Assembly: GCA_047623555.1 (NCBI GenBank)
Contig: JBLHMP010000011.1
Location: 1 to 61,560 of the forward strand
DNA: 61,560 nt
Reading direction: 5' to 3'
Origin: NORP181 sp047623555
GTDB taxonomy: Bacteria > Pseudomonadota > Alphaproteobacteria > Rhodobacterales > Rhodobacteraceae
In this document: one piece after another, positions 1 through 7,968 of the stretch
Layout of the letters: every line of letters begins with the position of its first letter
How positions within the stretch are numbered: the stretch's first letter is position 1
The notes under the pieces: generated by a model
What the model saw: only the letters and a program-made list of their open reading frames with translations
What the model was told of the DNA's origin: nothing
Database searches by the model: none
Made by a program: the position numbers and the translations under genes

Positions 1-66
1 CACGGAATCTTGACCCCAGATGAAGCCTATGAAAGAAAAACGGAACCAATGAGATCAGCAGCCTAA
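1..66 (+). pseudogene. 3' end of an IS3-type transposase (orfB), cut by the window edge
   Basis: Reading from base 1, 21 codons end at a TAA at 64-66 and contain the stretch TPDEAY followed by KTEP, as at the C-terminus of IS3-family DDE integrases. The following ~60 bases, with a TGGGACCACCTCT-like stretch near 113-125, fit the right inverted repeat of such an element. The catalytic part lies outside the window, so I cannot say whether the element is intact. Confidence 0.55.
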
Positions 67-432
67 ATGAAACCATGATCCACCTTAAGTTGGCTGCAAA
101 TTGGTCGAATTACTGGGACCACCTCTTTGCGAAGCAATGTCCCGAGAGGGAGGGCCAGCGGTGAAAACCGCGCAAACAGACCCCTTTCATGCATGCACTG
201 CCGGCAGCGGGACACATGACTGCTTCTGACTAATGCACAAATCGGATCAAAAATATCTTGCTATGCAGGAGCCATCCACACAAGACCTTCGCTGCGATTT
301 GCATGGACGCTGGCTATGCGCAGATAGTGTACTTTGCAAAGTTTGGCGAAGGGCCTGAGGCGGAAGTTAGTTCTACGGCTGGTTGCTGCGTTGCGGCACC
401 AATTTCGAAAGCGCCCGGAGTGCAGGTTGAAC
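67..432. other. Non-coding stretch after the IS end
   Basis: About 365 bases between the transposase stop and the SEC-C gene. The first ~60 bases probably belong to the right end of the insertion sequence. In the rest I see no convincing gene; a 65-codon open frame at 258-455 has no recognisable protein character or ribosome-binding site. Confidence 0.4.
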
Positions 433-945
433 CTAATTTAGGCTACAGCGTTTGAATTTCTTTCCGCTCCCGCATGTGCACGGCTCGTTACGCCCGACCC
501 TCCGCCTCTTGCGCTGAGCATGTCTCAAGTTGTCAATCTTCTGGAGTGGTGCCGCGTTCGCCGTACTTGCTTCGAGTTCGAAATCAAATGCATATGGTGC
601 GCGGACCTTGAATCCAAGGCGCAGTTTTCCGGTTGTCGGTTCAAGCAACAACCCAAACCACTTACCCGCCCGCTGAGCATACTTGCGGTACAACATGTGG
701 GACCGCAGTTTGTCAGAGGCTTGCTGACTAGCGTTGTCATTAATGTGTATGGTCAGCCTAGAATCCCTGTGCTCAAGTGGAATAGCCAAGTCATGATGCT
801 GTCCAGTTCGTCCCGCATCCCTAATCATTTGATCAAACGCAAAGCTCATTTTTCGAACGGAGTCCTCGCCCATCTCCAAGATTGATAAGCCCTGTGGACC
901 TGTCGCGGTTTGGTGCCGCACCTTTGATAGCATATTATGCAACAA
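433..945 (-). CDS. SEC-C metal-binding motif protein
   Basis: A 170-residue protein. The last ~20 residues are a clear SEC-C motif (NEPCTCGSGKKFKRC), the zinc-binding tail first known from SecA and found at the end of many otherwise unrelated bacterial proteins. The preceding 150 residues do not match a family I can name. They are rich in basic and polar residues, with no signal peptide or membrane segment. The gene is isolated between remnants of two IS3-type elements, pointing to an accessory gene brought in or stranded by transposition. SEC-C tails are often thought to mediate binding to nucleic acid or ribosomes, but the role here is unknown. Sure of the motif, unsure whether the N-terminal half is complete. 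Confidence 0.7.
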   Translation of the reverse strand: MLHNMLSKVRHQTATGPQGLSILEMGEDSVRKMSFAFDQMIRDAGRTGQHHDLAIPLEHRDSRLTIHINDNASQQASDKLRSHMLYRKYAQRAGKWFGLLLEPTTGKLRLGFKVRAPYAFDFELEASTANAAPLQKIDNLRHAQRKRRRVGRNEPCTCGSGKKFKRCSLN

Positions 946-957
946 AGGAGATGAACT

Positions 958-1486
958 ATGGGGCGAACACGGAGGGATGAATTCGGCAAAGACGCGGTGG
1001 GTATTGCACTGACCTGTGGTCTAACGCGTAAGCAGATCGCTGATGATCTGGGTGTCGGGATCGACGCTGAACAAATGGATCACTGCGCACCGAGATATTG
1101 ACGTGGTGTCGGAAGAGCGTTTAGGCCTCGCTTAAGAGAATGATCGGCTTCGGCGTGAGAACGGTATCCTGATGGAGGAAAAGGAAACCTTTAAAAAACC
1201 ACGGTGCGTCGACCGGCAGGTCGATGGGACATTCACCGAGAGGGATCTTCGCGAACCAAAAACCGTGAGGTTTAGGTTCATTCACTGCCCAGCAGTGCAT
1301 TGAAAATGCATGAGAGTGGAAGAACACCTATCTGTATTTTCACTGGCCGTATGTGCCATGTCATGGATGACAGTCCGCGTGGTTTGCGGGCATTCCGAAG
1401 CCGTGCTGCCAGCCGTAGGCAGCGGTCGGATCTGGCCACGCTGGCGCACATCAAAGAACAATCTCGCCTTAGTCTGGGCAGCTAGC
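958..1486 (+). pseudogene. Decayed IS3-type transposase (orfA and start of orfB)
   Basis: An ATG at 958 with an AAAGGAG site starts an orfA-like protein (MGRTRRDEFGKDAV, then LTRKQIADDLGVG). The frame breaks near 1062 and resumes one frame over with STLNKWITAHRDIDVVSEE, a stop interrupts the next part, and ENDRLRREN follows. About 40 foreign bases (near 1207-1248) interrupt the orfA end. The orfB start is readable as DDSPRGLRAFRSRAASRRQR then LAHIKEQSRLSLGS before a stop at about 1483. At least one frameshift, two stops and an insertion make it inactive. The rest of orfB, including the DDE residues, is absent. The element is ancient and not able to move by itself. Confidence 0.75.
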
Positions 1487-1576
1487 GTGACAATTGGCGC
1501 GGACATCGCCTAAGTCGCCAGCAGCGTCTATCTCCCTAAAGATTGCGGATATTCCCCGACGTCTCATCGTGACCGG

Positions 1577-1708
1577 GTGCGGGTTGGGATCAGCTGGCAA
1601 GGCGAAAACGCTTCGGCGTTTTATGGCCTGACGTATCTGGGAAAAAAGTTTGATGCGCAGCTCGAGGGCCAGGTTGTTGGCTCAATTGGGGTTGATCTGA
1701 GGTTTTAA
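1577..1708 (+). pseudogene. C-terminal fragment of an outer-membrane beta-barrel (autotransporter-like)
   Basis: The last 43 codons before the TAA at 1706 read as alternating strands (VRVGISWQGENASAFYGLTY, then EGQVVGSIGVDLRF) ending in Phe. That is the pattern of the closing strands of autotransporter or porin barrels, whose terminal aromatic residue is the BAM signal. No start or upstream barrel is present; the region before it merges with transposase debris. I infer an insertion-mediated deletion that left only the tail. The fragment is short, so the family call is tentative. Confidence 0.4.
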
Positions 1709-1806
1709 GAACACGCTGTAACTGACAGATAACAAAGAGCTTCCTTTTGAAAATCACCTCTGTTAGCGTATAAAATAAAAAGTGAACGAGGCAGATAGGC
1801 AGGTAT

Positions 1807-2874
1807 ATGAAAACGGGCTTTCGAGGCACGTTTGTCATTTCCTGGTCGCAAACAAAGGTAGACGGTCAAAAGACCGCGCCTATAGATTCCCTCACCGTAG
1901 GGGCAGCATGGTCCTGGAATGGCGAAGTTGTTCAAGTGGATGGACCAAGCGAAATATTGTGGCTGGATCAGGCAGACGGAGAGGCAAATTTACGCAAACG
2001 GGCAGCACGATCCGTTCGTAGACTTATTGGGGCAGTGATACAAAATAAGACGGATATTAAGCCGGTCGATATCAGTGATCCTATAATGGACAGCAACTTT
2101 GTCGTAACCGACGGGGTGCAAATCTACACAGTGACGCTGATTGAGGTCGGACCCTCAGCGTCCCCTTTACTGATGTTTTTGAATGAAATGCCGCCGCGCA
2201 ATGTTGGGCTATGGGTTGTCCATGAAACGTTGGGCAGTCGGTTCCGGCACGCGCAAGACCCCGAAAGCGGCGGCGGCATCATCTGTTTCACACCAGGAAC
2301 CCACATCGCGACACCAGATGGTGCGGTGTTGGTCGAAGACCTGCGCGAAGGCGATCAGGTGCAGACCCGCGACAGCGGTGCTCAGGATATTCTGTGGATC
2401 GGCTCGCGTCAAATAACCGGCGCACGGTTGTACGTCATGCCACGCCTGCGGCCGATCCGGTTTCACACCGGCGCCTTGGGCATCGAACGCCCGGATCAGG
2501 AATTGCTGGTCTCACCGCAACATCGGATGCTGATCCGTGGGCCTGCCGCCTGCGCCTTGTTCAACACCTCCGAAGTTCTGGTCGCCGCCAGTGATCTGGT
2601 CAACGGTACAAGCATCACGGTTGACCTGAATGCCCGCGAGGTGCGTTATATTCACCTGCTATTGCCCCAACATCATATCGTATGGGCCAACGGCGTCGAA
2701 ACCGAGAGCTTTCATCCCGCCAATACCGCATTTTCTTCGCTGGACAGCACGGATAAATCCCGTCTTTTGGCACAATTCCCTGACTTGGCAAAGGACCCGT
2801 TGCATTATGGCGAATACGCCCGGCGCAACCTGTCAGTGTCAGAATCCGCCATCCTGCGCCACGAGGTGGCCTGA
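1807..2874 (+). CDS. Hint-domain protein, cysteine nucleophile present
   Basis: A 355-residue protein. Residues ~1-155 form an N-terminal region of unknown fold. A Hint (Hedgehog/intein) domain begins at Cys160 (CFTPGTHIATPDG) and runs through VEDLREGDQV, SPQHRMLI and a late histidine block (LPQHHIVWANG, ESFHP). Hint domains of this family occur widely in Rhodobacterales, often at the end of secreted or RTX-like proteins; stand-alone versions like this have no assigned role. The nucleophile Cys and the TxxH-like residues look intact, so autoprocessing is possible but unproven. The start at 1807 gives the N-terminus MKTGFRGTFVISW. No partner gene is apparent: upstream is IS debris and downstream is rpsD. 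A second, different Hint protein lies at 54879-55664. Confidence 0.75.
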   Translation: MKTGFRGTFVISWSQTKVDGQKTAPIDSLTVGAAWSWNGEVVQVDGPSEILWLDQADGEANLRKRAARSVRRLIGAVIQNKTDIKPVDISDPIMDSNFVVTDGVQIYTVTLIEVGPSASPLLMFLNEMPPRNVGLWVVHETLGSRFRHAQDPESGGGIICFTPGTHIATPDGAVLVEDLREGDQVQTRDSGAQDILWIGSRQITGARLYVMPRLRPIRFHTGALGIERPDQELLVSPQHRMLIRGPAACALFNTSEVLVAASDLVNGTSITVDLNAREVRYIHLLLPQHHIVWANGVETESFHPANTAFSSLDSTDKSRLLAQFPDLAKDPLHYGEYARRNLSVSESAILRHEVA

Positions 2875-2934
2875 TCTGGCCCGCCACATGAATGCAATGC
2901 GCCCCCGCATCGCACTATGTGTTGACACGGGGTG

Positions 2935-2962
2935 TTGACACGGGCGGCGCGACAGCTATAAG
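2935..2962 (+). promoter_or_regulatory. Sigma-70-type promoter of rpsD
   Basis: TTGACA (2935-2940), a 16-base spacer and TATAAG (2957-2962) give a near-consensus promoter ~150 bases before the rpsD start. The -35 lies in a tandem repeat: TGTTGACACGG occurs twice in a row (from about 2920 and 2933). The leader contains a CCCCTGTAAGGGG hairpin near 2987-2999. Confidence 0.6.
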
Positions 2963-3112
2963 CGCGGCTTCATTGGTGTTGGTGGCCCCTGTAAGGGGAT
3001 GCCTGTCAGGCCTCGGCCAAAGGACAACGCCCTTCACGCTATCCACGTCCCAAAAAGCGGGAACCGGTTTTCGGACCAGACGGGGAAGCATAAAAGCAGA
3101 AGGAGATCAGTC

Positions 3113-3733
3113 GTGACTAAACGTACGTCTGCCAAATACAAACTTGATCGTCGCATGGGCGAAAACATCTGGGGCCGTTCAAAGTCGCCAGTCAACCGTC
3201 GCGATTATGGCCCCGGCCAGCACGGCCAGCGCCGCAAGGGCAAATTGTCTGATTTCGGTATTCAGCTGCGCGCCAAGCAAAAGCTTAAAGGCTATTATGG
3301 CGATCTGACCGAGAAACAATTCCGTCGCATCTACGCCGAGGCCGAGCGGGTCAAAGGCGATACCGGTGAAAACCTGATTGGTTTGCTGGAACGGCGTCTG
3401 GACGCGGTTGTGTACCGTGCCAAATTCGTAGCAACCGTTTTTGCCGCGCGTCAGTTCGTCAACCACGGCCACGTCAAGGTGAACGGCCAAAAGGTCAACA
3501 TCCCATCGTACCGCGTTAAAGAAGGCGACGTGATCGAAGTGCGTGATAAATCCAAGCAGATGGCCGCCATTCTTGAGGCAACACAATTAGCTGAGCGTGA
3601 TGTGCCTGACTATATGGACGTCGATAATTCCAAGCTAACCGCCACATTCGTGCGCACACCGACATTGGGCGATGTGCCTTATCCGGTGGTGATGGAGCCG
3701 AACCTGGTGGTGGAATTCTACGCCAAGAACTAA
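3113..3733 (+). CDS. rpsD: 30S ribosomal protein S4
   Basis: A 206-residue S4, a primary 16S rRNA-binding protein that nucleates assembly of the small subunit body. The N-terminus TKRTSAKYKLDRRMGENIWG, the basic central region and the S4 RNA-binding domain (LERRLDAVVYRAKF, then VNHGHVKVNG, about residues 90-160) are the alphaproteobacterial form. The start is GTG at 3113, preceded by AAGGAG; an upstream ATG at 2999 would add 38 residues not found in the family and has no site. The gene stands alone, as is usual in this group, with its own promoter, a ~145-base leader and a strong terminator. S4 often represses its own mRNA, and the structured leader could serve that, which is inference. Confidence 0.97.
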   Translation: MTKRTSAKYKLDRRMGENIWGRSKSPVNRRDYGPGQHGQRRKGKLSDFGIQLRAKQKLKGYYGDLTEKQFRRIYAEAERVKGDTGENLIGLLERRLDAVVYRAKFVATVFAARQFVNHGHVKVNGQKVNIPSYRVKEGDVIEVRDKSKQMAAILEATQLAERDVPDYMDVDNSKLTATFVRTPTLGDVPYPVVMEPNLVVEFYAKN

Positions 3734-3774
3734 TTGGCCAACCGGGATTTTCCCGGAGGTTTCAAAAACTAAAG

Positions 3775-3803
3775 AAAGCCGCTCCTGTTGGGGCGGCTTT
3801 TTT
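3775..3803 (+). terminator. Rho-independent terminator of rpsD
   Basis: AAAGCCGCTCC, loop TGTT, GGGGCGGCTTT, then a T run. The 11-bp stem (one G-T pair) starts about 40 bases after the rpsD stop. Confidence 0.85.
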
Positions 3804-3849
3804 CATGTCGCTCGTAATTTGGCCAGGATGAGGGTTTGCCCCCCTGTTG

Positions 3850-4590
3850 TCAGGTCGCGGCTTTCCACAATCGACCGGGGGCAAAAAGCGGGGTTTTGCA
3901 CCCTGAAAGGCCAAGCAGATGCCAGGCCAGCACTTGGTTACTGGACAAGACCGGCAGGCCGGTTGCCTGTTCCACATCCTCAATGATGTCGAGCGTGCGC
4001 AGGTTGGTGCAGGATAAAAACACCGCGTCGCAATCGCCTGATCGCGCCAAATCAACAGCCGCACGTGCAATCGAGTCGGGTGAAATGCGCACCACTTTGC
4101 ATTCTTCGGCCTCATCAAAACTCTCAAAGGCGGTCACGATGATGCCGTGTTCGGCCAGCACAGCCCGCAGTTGATCCGAGACCGCGGCGACGTAGGGGCT
4201 GATCAATCCAAGGCGTTTGATTTCTAACGCTTTGCAGGCGGCCACCAACGCCGAAACCGGTTCTGTTACCACATCAGTTTGCGTTCCGGCACGAATAAGG
4301 TCGGATATCCGGGCGACCCCAATATGCGCTGTTCCCGAGGTGCAGCCATAGCCGACAACCCGGAAACGGGCGTCCAGGGGAAACAGGCTGGCGGCCTGTG
4401 TGAGCACCGTTTCCATAGTGCCGAGGCTTTGGAGGCTAACGGCCATTCCGGACGGCACGCGGCTGACAAAAAGCTCAACACTTGGCGGCAGTATCCGGCG
4501 CATATCGGCCTCGATGCTTTCGTCCGATTGCAGAACCACCAGCCCGATCAGCGACCGGTCATCGGATATAAGCGTATAGGGCAGCGCCAT
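3850..4590 (-). CDS. Asp/Glu racemase-like / maleate isomerase-like protein
   Basis: A 246-residue protein of the aspartate/glutamate racemase - arylmalonate decarboxylase - maleate isomerase superfamily. Two active-site cysteines are visible in their usual contexts: Cys83 in GYGCTSG and Cys194 in LSCTNLR, so a two-base racemase or isomerase chemistry is likely. The substrate cannot be read from sequence. The ATG at 4590 shares its A with the TGA of the upstream M24 peptidase gene (TGATG), so the two are translationally coupled; a GTG one codon earlier is an alternative start. Pairing with an M24 hydrolase recalls ectoine-degradation genes (EutA with DoeA), but the other genes of that pathway are missing here. 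I leave the substrate open. Confidence 0.75.
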   Translation of the reverse strand: MALPYTLISDDRSLIGLVVLQSDESIEADMRRILPPSVELFVSRVPSGMAVSLQSLGTMETVLTQAASLFPLDARFRVVGYGCTSGTAHIGVARISDLIRAGTQTDVVTEPVSALVAACKALEIKRLGLISPYVAAVSDQLRAVLAEHGIIVTAFESFDEAEECKVVRISPDSIARAAVDLARSGDCDAVFLSCTNLRTLDIIEDVEQATGLPVLSSNQVLAWHLLGLSGCKTPLFAPGRLWKAAT

Positions 4591-5753
4591 CACAATTCTC
4601 GCCGTGGGTTGGGTTGGAAATCAGACAGGAACCGCGCCCCGGTTTCGGTGATAACGATGTTTTCTTCGTGCACCATCAATGTGCCATCCCCGGTCGCGAC
4701 CCCAGGTTCAAGCGCCAGAACCATGCCCGGTTCCAGCGGCGTGTGGTCATTTTTGATGATCGAGGGCCATTCGGTCAACTGCATACCAACCCCATGCCCC
4801 AAACGCCCGGCATCTGACCCGTCCTGATCGGCATTCACCACGTTATTCATCGCGTGAAACAGATCGGAAATCACCGCTCCGGGTTTTGCAACGGCAAATC
4901 CGGCGTTGATTGCCTGCATCACGCAGTTGTGGGCCGTCTGATAGCTGCTCGTCGGCTCGCCCAGAATAAAGTTTCTGTCAAAGTCACAGAAATACCCGTC
5001 CCAGACCAACCCGGTGTCCAGCATCAGAACATCACCGGCGCAAAGCGGCGTATCCACCGCCGGTGAAATCACATCGCCATAGCCGCCTTGCCCGGCAGCG
5101 CCGGCCAGATAGGGCACCCAATCGGCGCCTTCCTCAAGGCACAAGGCCTGAAACCGGCGAAACACCTGTGACAGTGGCACGCCAACCGCTGCGATTTCGT
5201 TAACACGGGCAAAACCCCGTTCGGCGATCGCACAGGCGGCCGCGATCTTGCTGATTTCGGCTTCGGATTTGATCATCCGCAAGCGCCGGACAATCCCCGC
5301 GTCGCCGACTATCTTGCGCGGCTTTAGCTGATCTTCTAGCTGGCGCAGCGCTGACAGGGGTATCCTGACATGGCTCTCCATCAGGTCAGGTACGCCGATC
5401 GTGCCATCCTGCGCACAGGTCTCGACCAGCGCCGCAGATAGCAAACCAATCCCGTCATAACTATAATCCGGCGCGCGCCAGGTGCGGATATCGCTGATCC
5501 AGGTTTGGCGCATCAGATGTGCGCCGATGGCAGGGATCACCGCAATTGGGTCGCCATTTTGCGGAACGATCAAAAACCAGGGCCGCGTCGGGCTTTCCCA
5601 AAATCGCGTCAAAAAGCCGGTGAAATAACGGATTTCTGCCTCGGTGGTTAGTAATAGCGCACTAAGGTTGGCGTTCAACATCATCTTTTGCGCGAGCTTA
5701 AGCCGGTCCTGAAACTCAGCCGTTTGAAAGCCGCGTACGGGATAGGTGCTCAT
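4590..5753 (-). CDS. M24 family metallopeptidase / Xaa-Pro-peptidase-like hydrolase
   Basis: A 387-residue protein. The N-terminal ~135 residues are a creatinase-like domain (TEAEIRYFTGFL). The C-terminal pita-bread domain carries the dinuclear metal ligands: Asp in LMLDTGLVWDGYFCDFDRNF, His in GHGVGMQ, and Glu in LEPGV and HEENIVIT. All ligands appear present, so it should be an active metal hydrolase of an aminopeptidase P, creatinase or ectoine-hydrolase type. It is the first gene of a two-gene minus-strand operon with the racemase-like protein. Candidate substrates are N-acyl amino acids, proline peptides or ectoine-type compounds. The start at 5753 faces a ~200-base spacer shared with hisC. 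Confidence 0.8.
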   Translation of the reverse strand: MSTYPVRGFQTAEFQDRLKLAQKMMLNANLSALLLTTEAEIRYFTGFLTRFWESPTRPWFLIVPQNGDPIAVIPAIGAHLMRQTWISDIRTWRAPDYSYDGIGLLSAALVETCAQDGTIGVPDLMESHVRIPLSALRQLEDQLKPRKIVGDAGIVRRLRMIKSEAEISKIAAACAIAERGFARVNEIAAVGVPLSQVFRRFQALCLEEGADWVPYLAGAAGQGGYGDVISPAVDTPLCAGDVLMLDTGLVWDGYFCDFDRNFILGEPTSSYQTAHNCVMQAINAGFAVAKPGAVISDLFHAMNNVVNADQDGSDAGRLGHGVGMQLTEWPSIIKNDHTPLEPGMVLALEPGVATGDGTLMVHEENIVITETGARFLSDFQPNPRREL

Positions 5754-5857
5754 ACCGGCGCGCCCAGTCTTGCGGTTAAGTTCTTGATCAATTCAGCGGT
5801 CCTTTTTTTGGCCATAAGGCCCGCCCATGTAACCCTGCGATAAACGATCTGACAAAT

Positions 5858-5885
5858 GAAAACCGGCCTGCGAAGGCCGATTTTC
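5858..5885 (+). other. Imperfect palindrome in the M24 peptidase/hisC divergent spacer
   Basis: GAAAACCGGCCT, loop GCGA, AGGCCGATTTTC: five plus five paired bases around a two-base mismatch. It sits ~78 bases before the hisC start between divergent genes, so a terminator is not expected. An operator or leader hairpin is possible. Confidence 0.35.
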
Positions 5886-5962
5886 GCATGCCTTTGCCTT
5901 TCGATCTGGCCTTGGCCCCAATCCGCCGTTACACATTGCAAAGACCAAATAGGACGGCCCTT

Positions 5963-7048
5963 ATGACCCAAATAGCCCCGCGCCCCGGAATTCTGGATAT
6001 TGACCTGTATCAGGGCGGCGCGGCGCATCTGGCTGGGGTGTCCAACGTTCTGAAATTGTCCTCAAACGAAAACCCGCTTGGGCCAAGTGATGCGGCCATC
6101 GAGGCGATCAAAGCCAGCGCCGCGCAGTCGCACCGTTACCCGTCAAGCGATCACGCGTCCTTGCGCCGCGCCATTGGCGAGGTCACCGGACTTGACCCGG
6201 ATCGCATCATTTGCGGCGCGGGAAGTGATGAGATCATCGCCTTTCTGTGTCAGGCCTATGCCGGGGCAGGGGACGAAATTGTGCACACCGAACACGGATT
6301 TGCCATGTACCGGATCAGTGCGCTGGCCGCAGGTGCCACGCCAATTGAAGTGGCTGAACGGGACCGGGTCACCGATGTCGATGCCATTCTGGCGGGTTGC
6401 ACAGATCGCACCAAACTGGTGTTCATCGCCAATCCCAACAATCCCACCGGCACCATGATAGCTGAGGCAGATGTGGCCCGTTTGGCGGCTGGAATGCCGC
6501 CACAGGCGTTGCTGGTGTTGGACGGCGCTTATGCCGAATTTGTTGACGGCTTTGATGGTGGCGCGGCGATCATCAATGCGCGCGACAATGTTGTGATGAC
6601 CCGGACGTTTTCCAAGCTTTATGGTCTGGGCGGTCTGCGCGTTGGTTGGGGCTATGGCCCGGCCCATGTCATTGATGTGCTGAATCGGGTGCGGGGGCCG
6701 TTTAATGTGTCCACCGCAGGCCTTGCCGCCGCCGAGGTGTCCATCCGCGATACCGAATATGCCGCCAATTGCCGGACCCAGAACGCCAAATGGCGCAGTT
6801 GGTTATCAAGCGCGCTGGCCGAACTGGGGGTGCCGTCTGATACCTCCTGCACAAACTTTGTCCTTGCCCGGCTCGCAGATCAGGCCGAGGCCGAGGCCTG
6901 CGATACCTATCTGCAATCGCAGGGGGTGATTGTGCGCAAAGTGGCTGGCTACAACTTGCCCAATGCTCTGCGCATAACTGTCGGCGACGAAGCCGCCTGT
7001 CGTCGGGTTGTCGCCGCTGTGGCTGAATTCAAAGGTCTTTCGACATGA
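5963..7048 (+). CDS. hisC: Histidinol-phosphate aminotransferase
   Basis: A 361-residue PLP-dependent class I/II aminotransferase that converts imidazole-acetol phosphate and glutamate to histidinol phosphate; enzymes of this type in Rhodobacterales may also transaminate aromatic precursors. Visible features are LSSNENPLGPS near the N-terminus, GAGSDEII, NPNNPTG, and the PLP lysine in RTFSKLYGLGGLRVG. The start is ATG 5963 (MTQIAPRPGILDI, preceded by AGGAC); an upstream ATG at 5888 adds 25 residues without a family counterpart. It overlaps the next gene by ATGA. Because the next gene is a prephenate dehydrogenase, a dual role in histidine and tyrosine/phenylalanine synthesis is likely. Confidence 0.92.
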   Translation: MTQIAPRPGILDIDLYQGGAAHLAGVSNVLKLSSNENPLGPSDAAIEAIKASAAQSHRYPSSDHASLRRAIGEVTGLDPDRIICGAGSDEIIAFLCQAYAGAGDEIVHTEHGFAMYRISALAAGATPIEVAERDRVTDVDAILAGCTDRTKLVFIANPNNPTGTMIAEADVARLAAGMPPQALLVLDGAYAEFVDGFDGGAAIINARDNVVMTRTFSKLYGLGGLRVGWGYGPAHVIDVLNRVRGPFNVSTAGLAAAEVSIRDTEYAANCRTQNAKWRSWLSSALAELGVPSDTSCTNFVLARLADQAEAEACDTYLQSQGVIVRKVAGYNLPNALRITVGDEAACRRVVAAVAEFKGLST

Positions 7049-7968
7049 GCGGTGTTCTTTACAATCGCGTCGCGCTGATTGGGTTGGGCCTAATCGCCTC
7101 ATCGATGTTCTGGGCGATGAAACGTGCCGGTTTGGCCGGGGAAATCACCGGCTATGCCCGCTCAGAGGCCACCCGTGATACGGCGCGCCGTATTGGTCTG
7201 TGTGACCACGTTTACAACAGTGCCGCCGAGGCCGTCAAAGATGCCGATCTAATCGTTTTATGTGTGCCGGTTGGCGCGATGGAGCAGGTGGCGCAGGACA
7301 TTGCGCCGATGCTAAAGCCCGGCGCGACGGTGACCGATGTGGGGTCGGTCAAACAGGCAGTTATCGACGCTGTTGGTCCGCATTTGCCCAAAGGCGTGCA
7401 TTTTGTCCCGGGTCATCCGTTGGCAGGCACCGAACATTCCGGACCCGAGAGCGGCTTTGCCGAGCTGTTTGACAATCGCTGGTGCCTGCTGGTGCCCGTC
7501 GAAGGCACCGATCCGGCGGCTGTGGAACAATTGCGGGCTCTGTGGGTCGCCATCGGTGCCAATGTTGAAATTATGGACGCCGATCACCATGATCTGGTGT
7601 TGGCGGTGACCAGCCATGCACCGCACCTGATTGCCTATACGATGGTGGGCGTCGCCGACGATCTGCGCCGGGTGACCGACAGCGAAGTTATCAAATATTC
7701 AGCCGCCGGGTTTCGTGATTTCACCCGGATTGCCGCCAGTGATCCAACCATGTGGCGCGATGTGTTCCTGAACAACAAAGAGGCGACGCTGGAAATTTTG
7801 GGACGGTTCACCGAAGAACTGTTCGCGCTACAGCGTGCCATCCGCACCGGTGACGGCGATCACCTGTTTGACTATTTCACCCGCACCCGCGCCATTCGCC
7901 GGGGCATTATTGAGGCCGGTCAGGACACGGATGCTGCTGATTTTGGCCGGGGGAAGGCTCAGAAATGA
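7045..7968 (+). CDS. tyrC: Prephenate/arogenate dehydrogenase
   Basis: A 307-residue NAD(P)-dependent dehydrogenase of tyrosine biosynthesis, decarboxylating prephenate or arogenate. The N-terminal Rossmann motif is slightly unusual (VALIGLGLIASS, where many family members have GLGLIGSS). VCVPVGAM, VGSVK and the substrate region PGHPLAGTEHSG match the family, and the C-terminal helical dimer domain is complete. No ACT or chorismate-mutase domain is fused. It overlaps hisC by four bases upstream and the extensin-like gene by four bases downstream, so the three form one operon. Substrate preference between prephenate and arogenate is not decidable here. Confidence 0.88.
   Translation: MSGVLYNRVALIGLGLIASSMFWAMKRAGLAGEITGYARSEATRDTARRIGLCDHVYNSAAEAVKDADLIVLCVPVGAMEQVAQDIAPMLKPGATVTDVGSVKQAVIDAVGPHLPKGVHFVPGHPLAGTEHSGPESGFAELFDNRWCLLVPVEGTDPAAVEQLRALWVAIGANVEIMDADHHDLVLAVTSHAPHLIAYTMVGVADDLRRVTDSEVIKYSAAGFRDFTRIAASDPTMWRDVFLNNKEATLEILGRFTEELFALQRAIRTGDGDHLFDYFTRTRAIRRGIIEAGQDTDAADFGRGKAQK

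Noticed and set aside
1310..1513. 67-codon plus-strand frame as a gene
   Set aside because: It is an out-of-frame reading of the decayed transposase; the meaningful frame is the one with RSRAASRRQR.
5858..5885. Terminator in the M24 peptidase/hisC spacer
   Set aside because: The genes diverge here, so no transcript should end at this place, and there is no proper T run.
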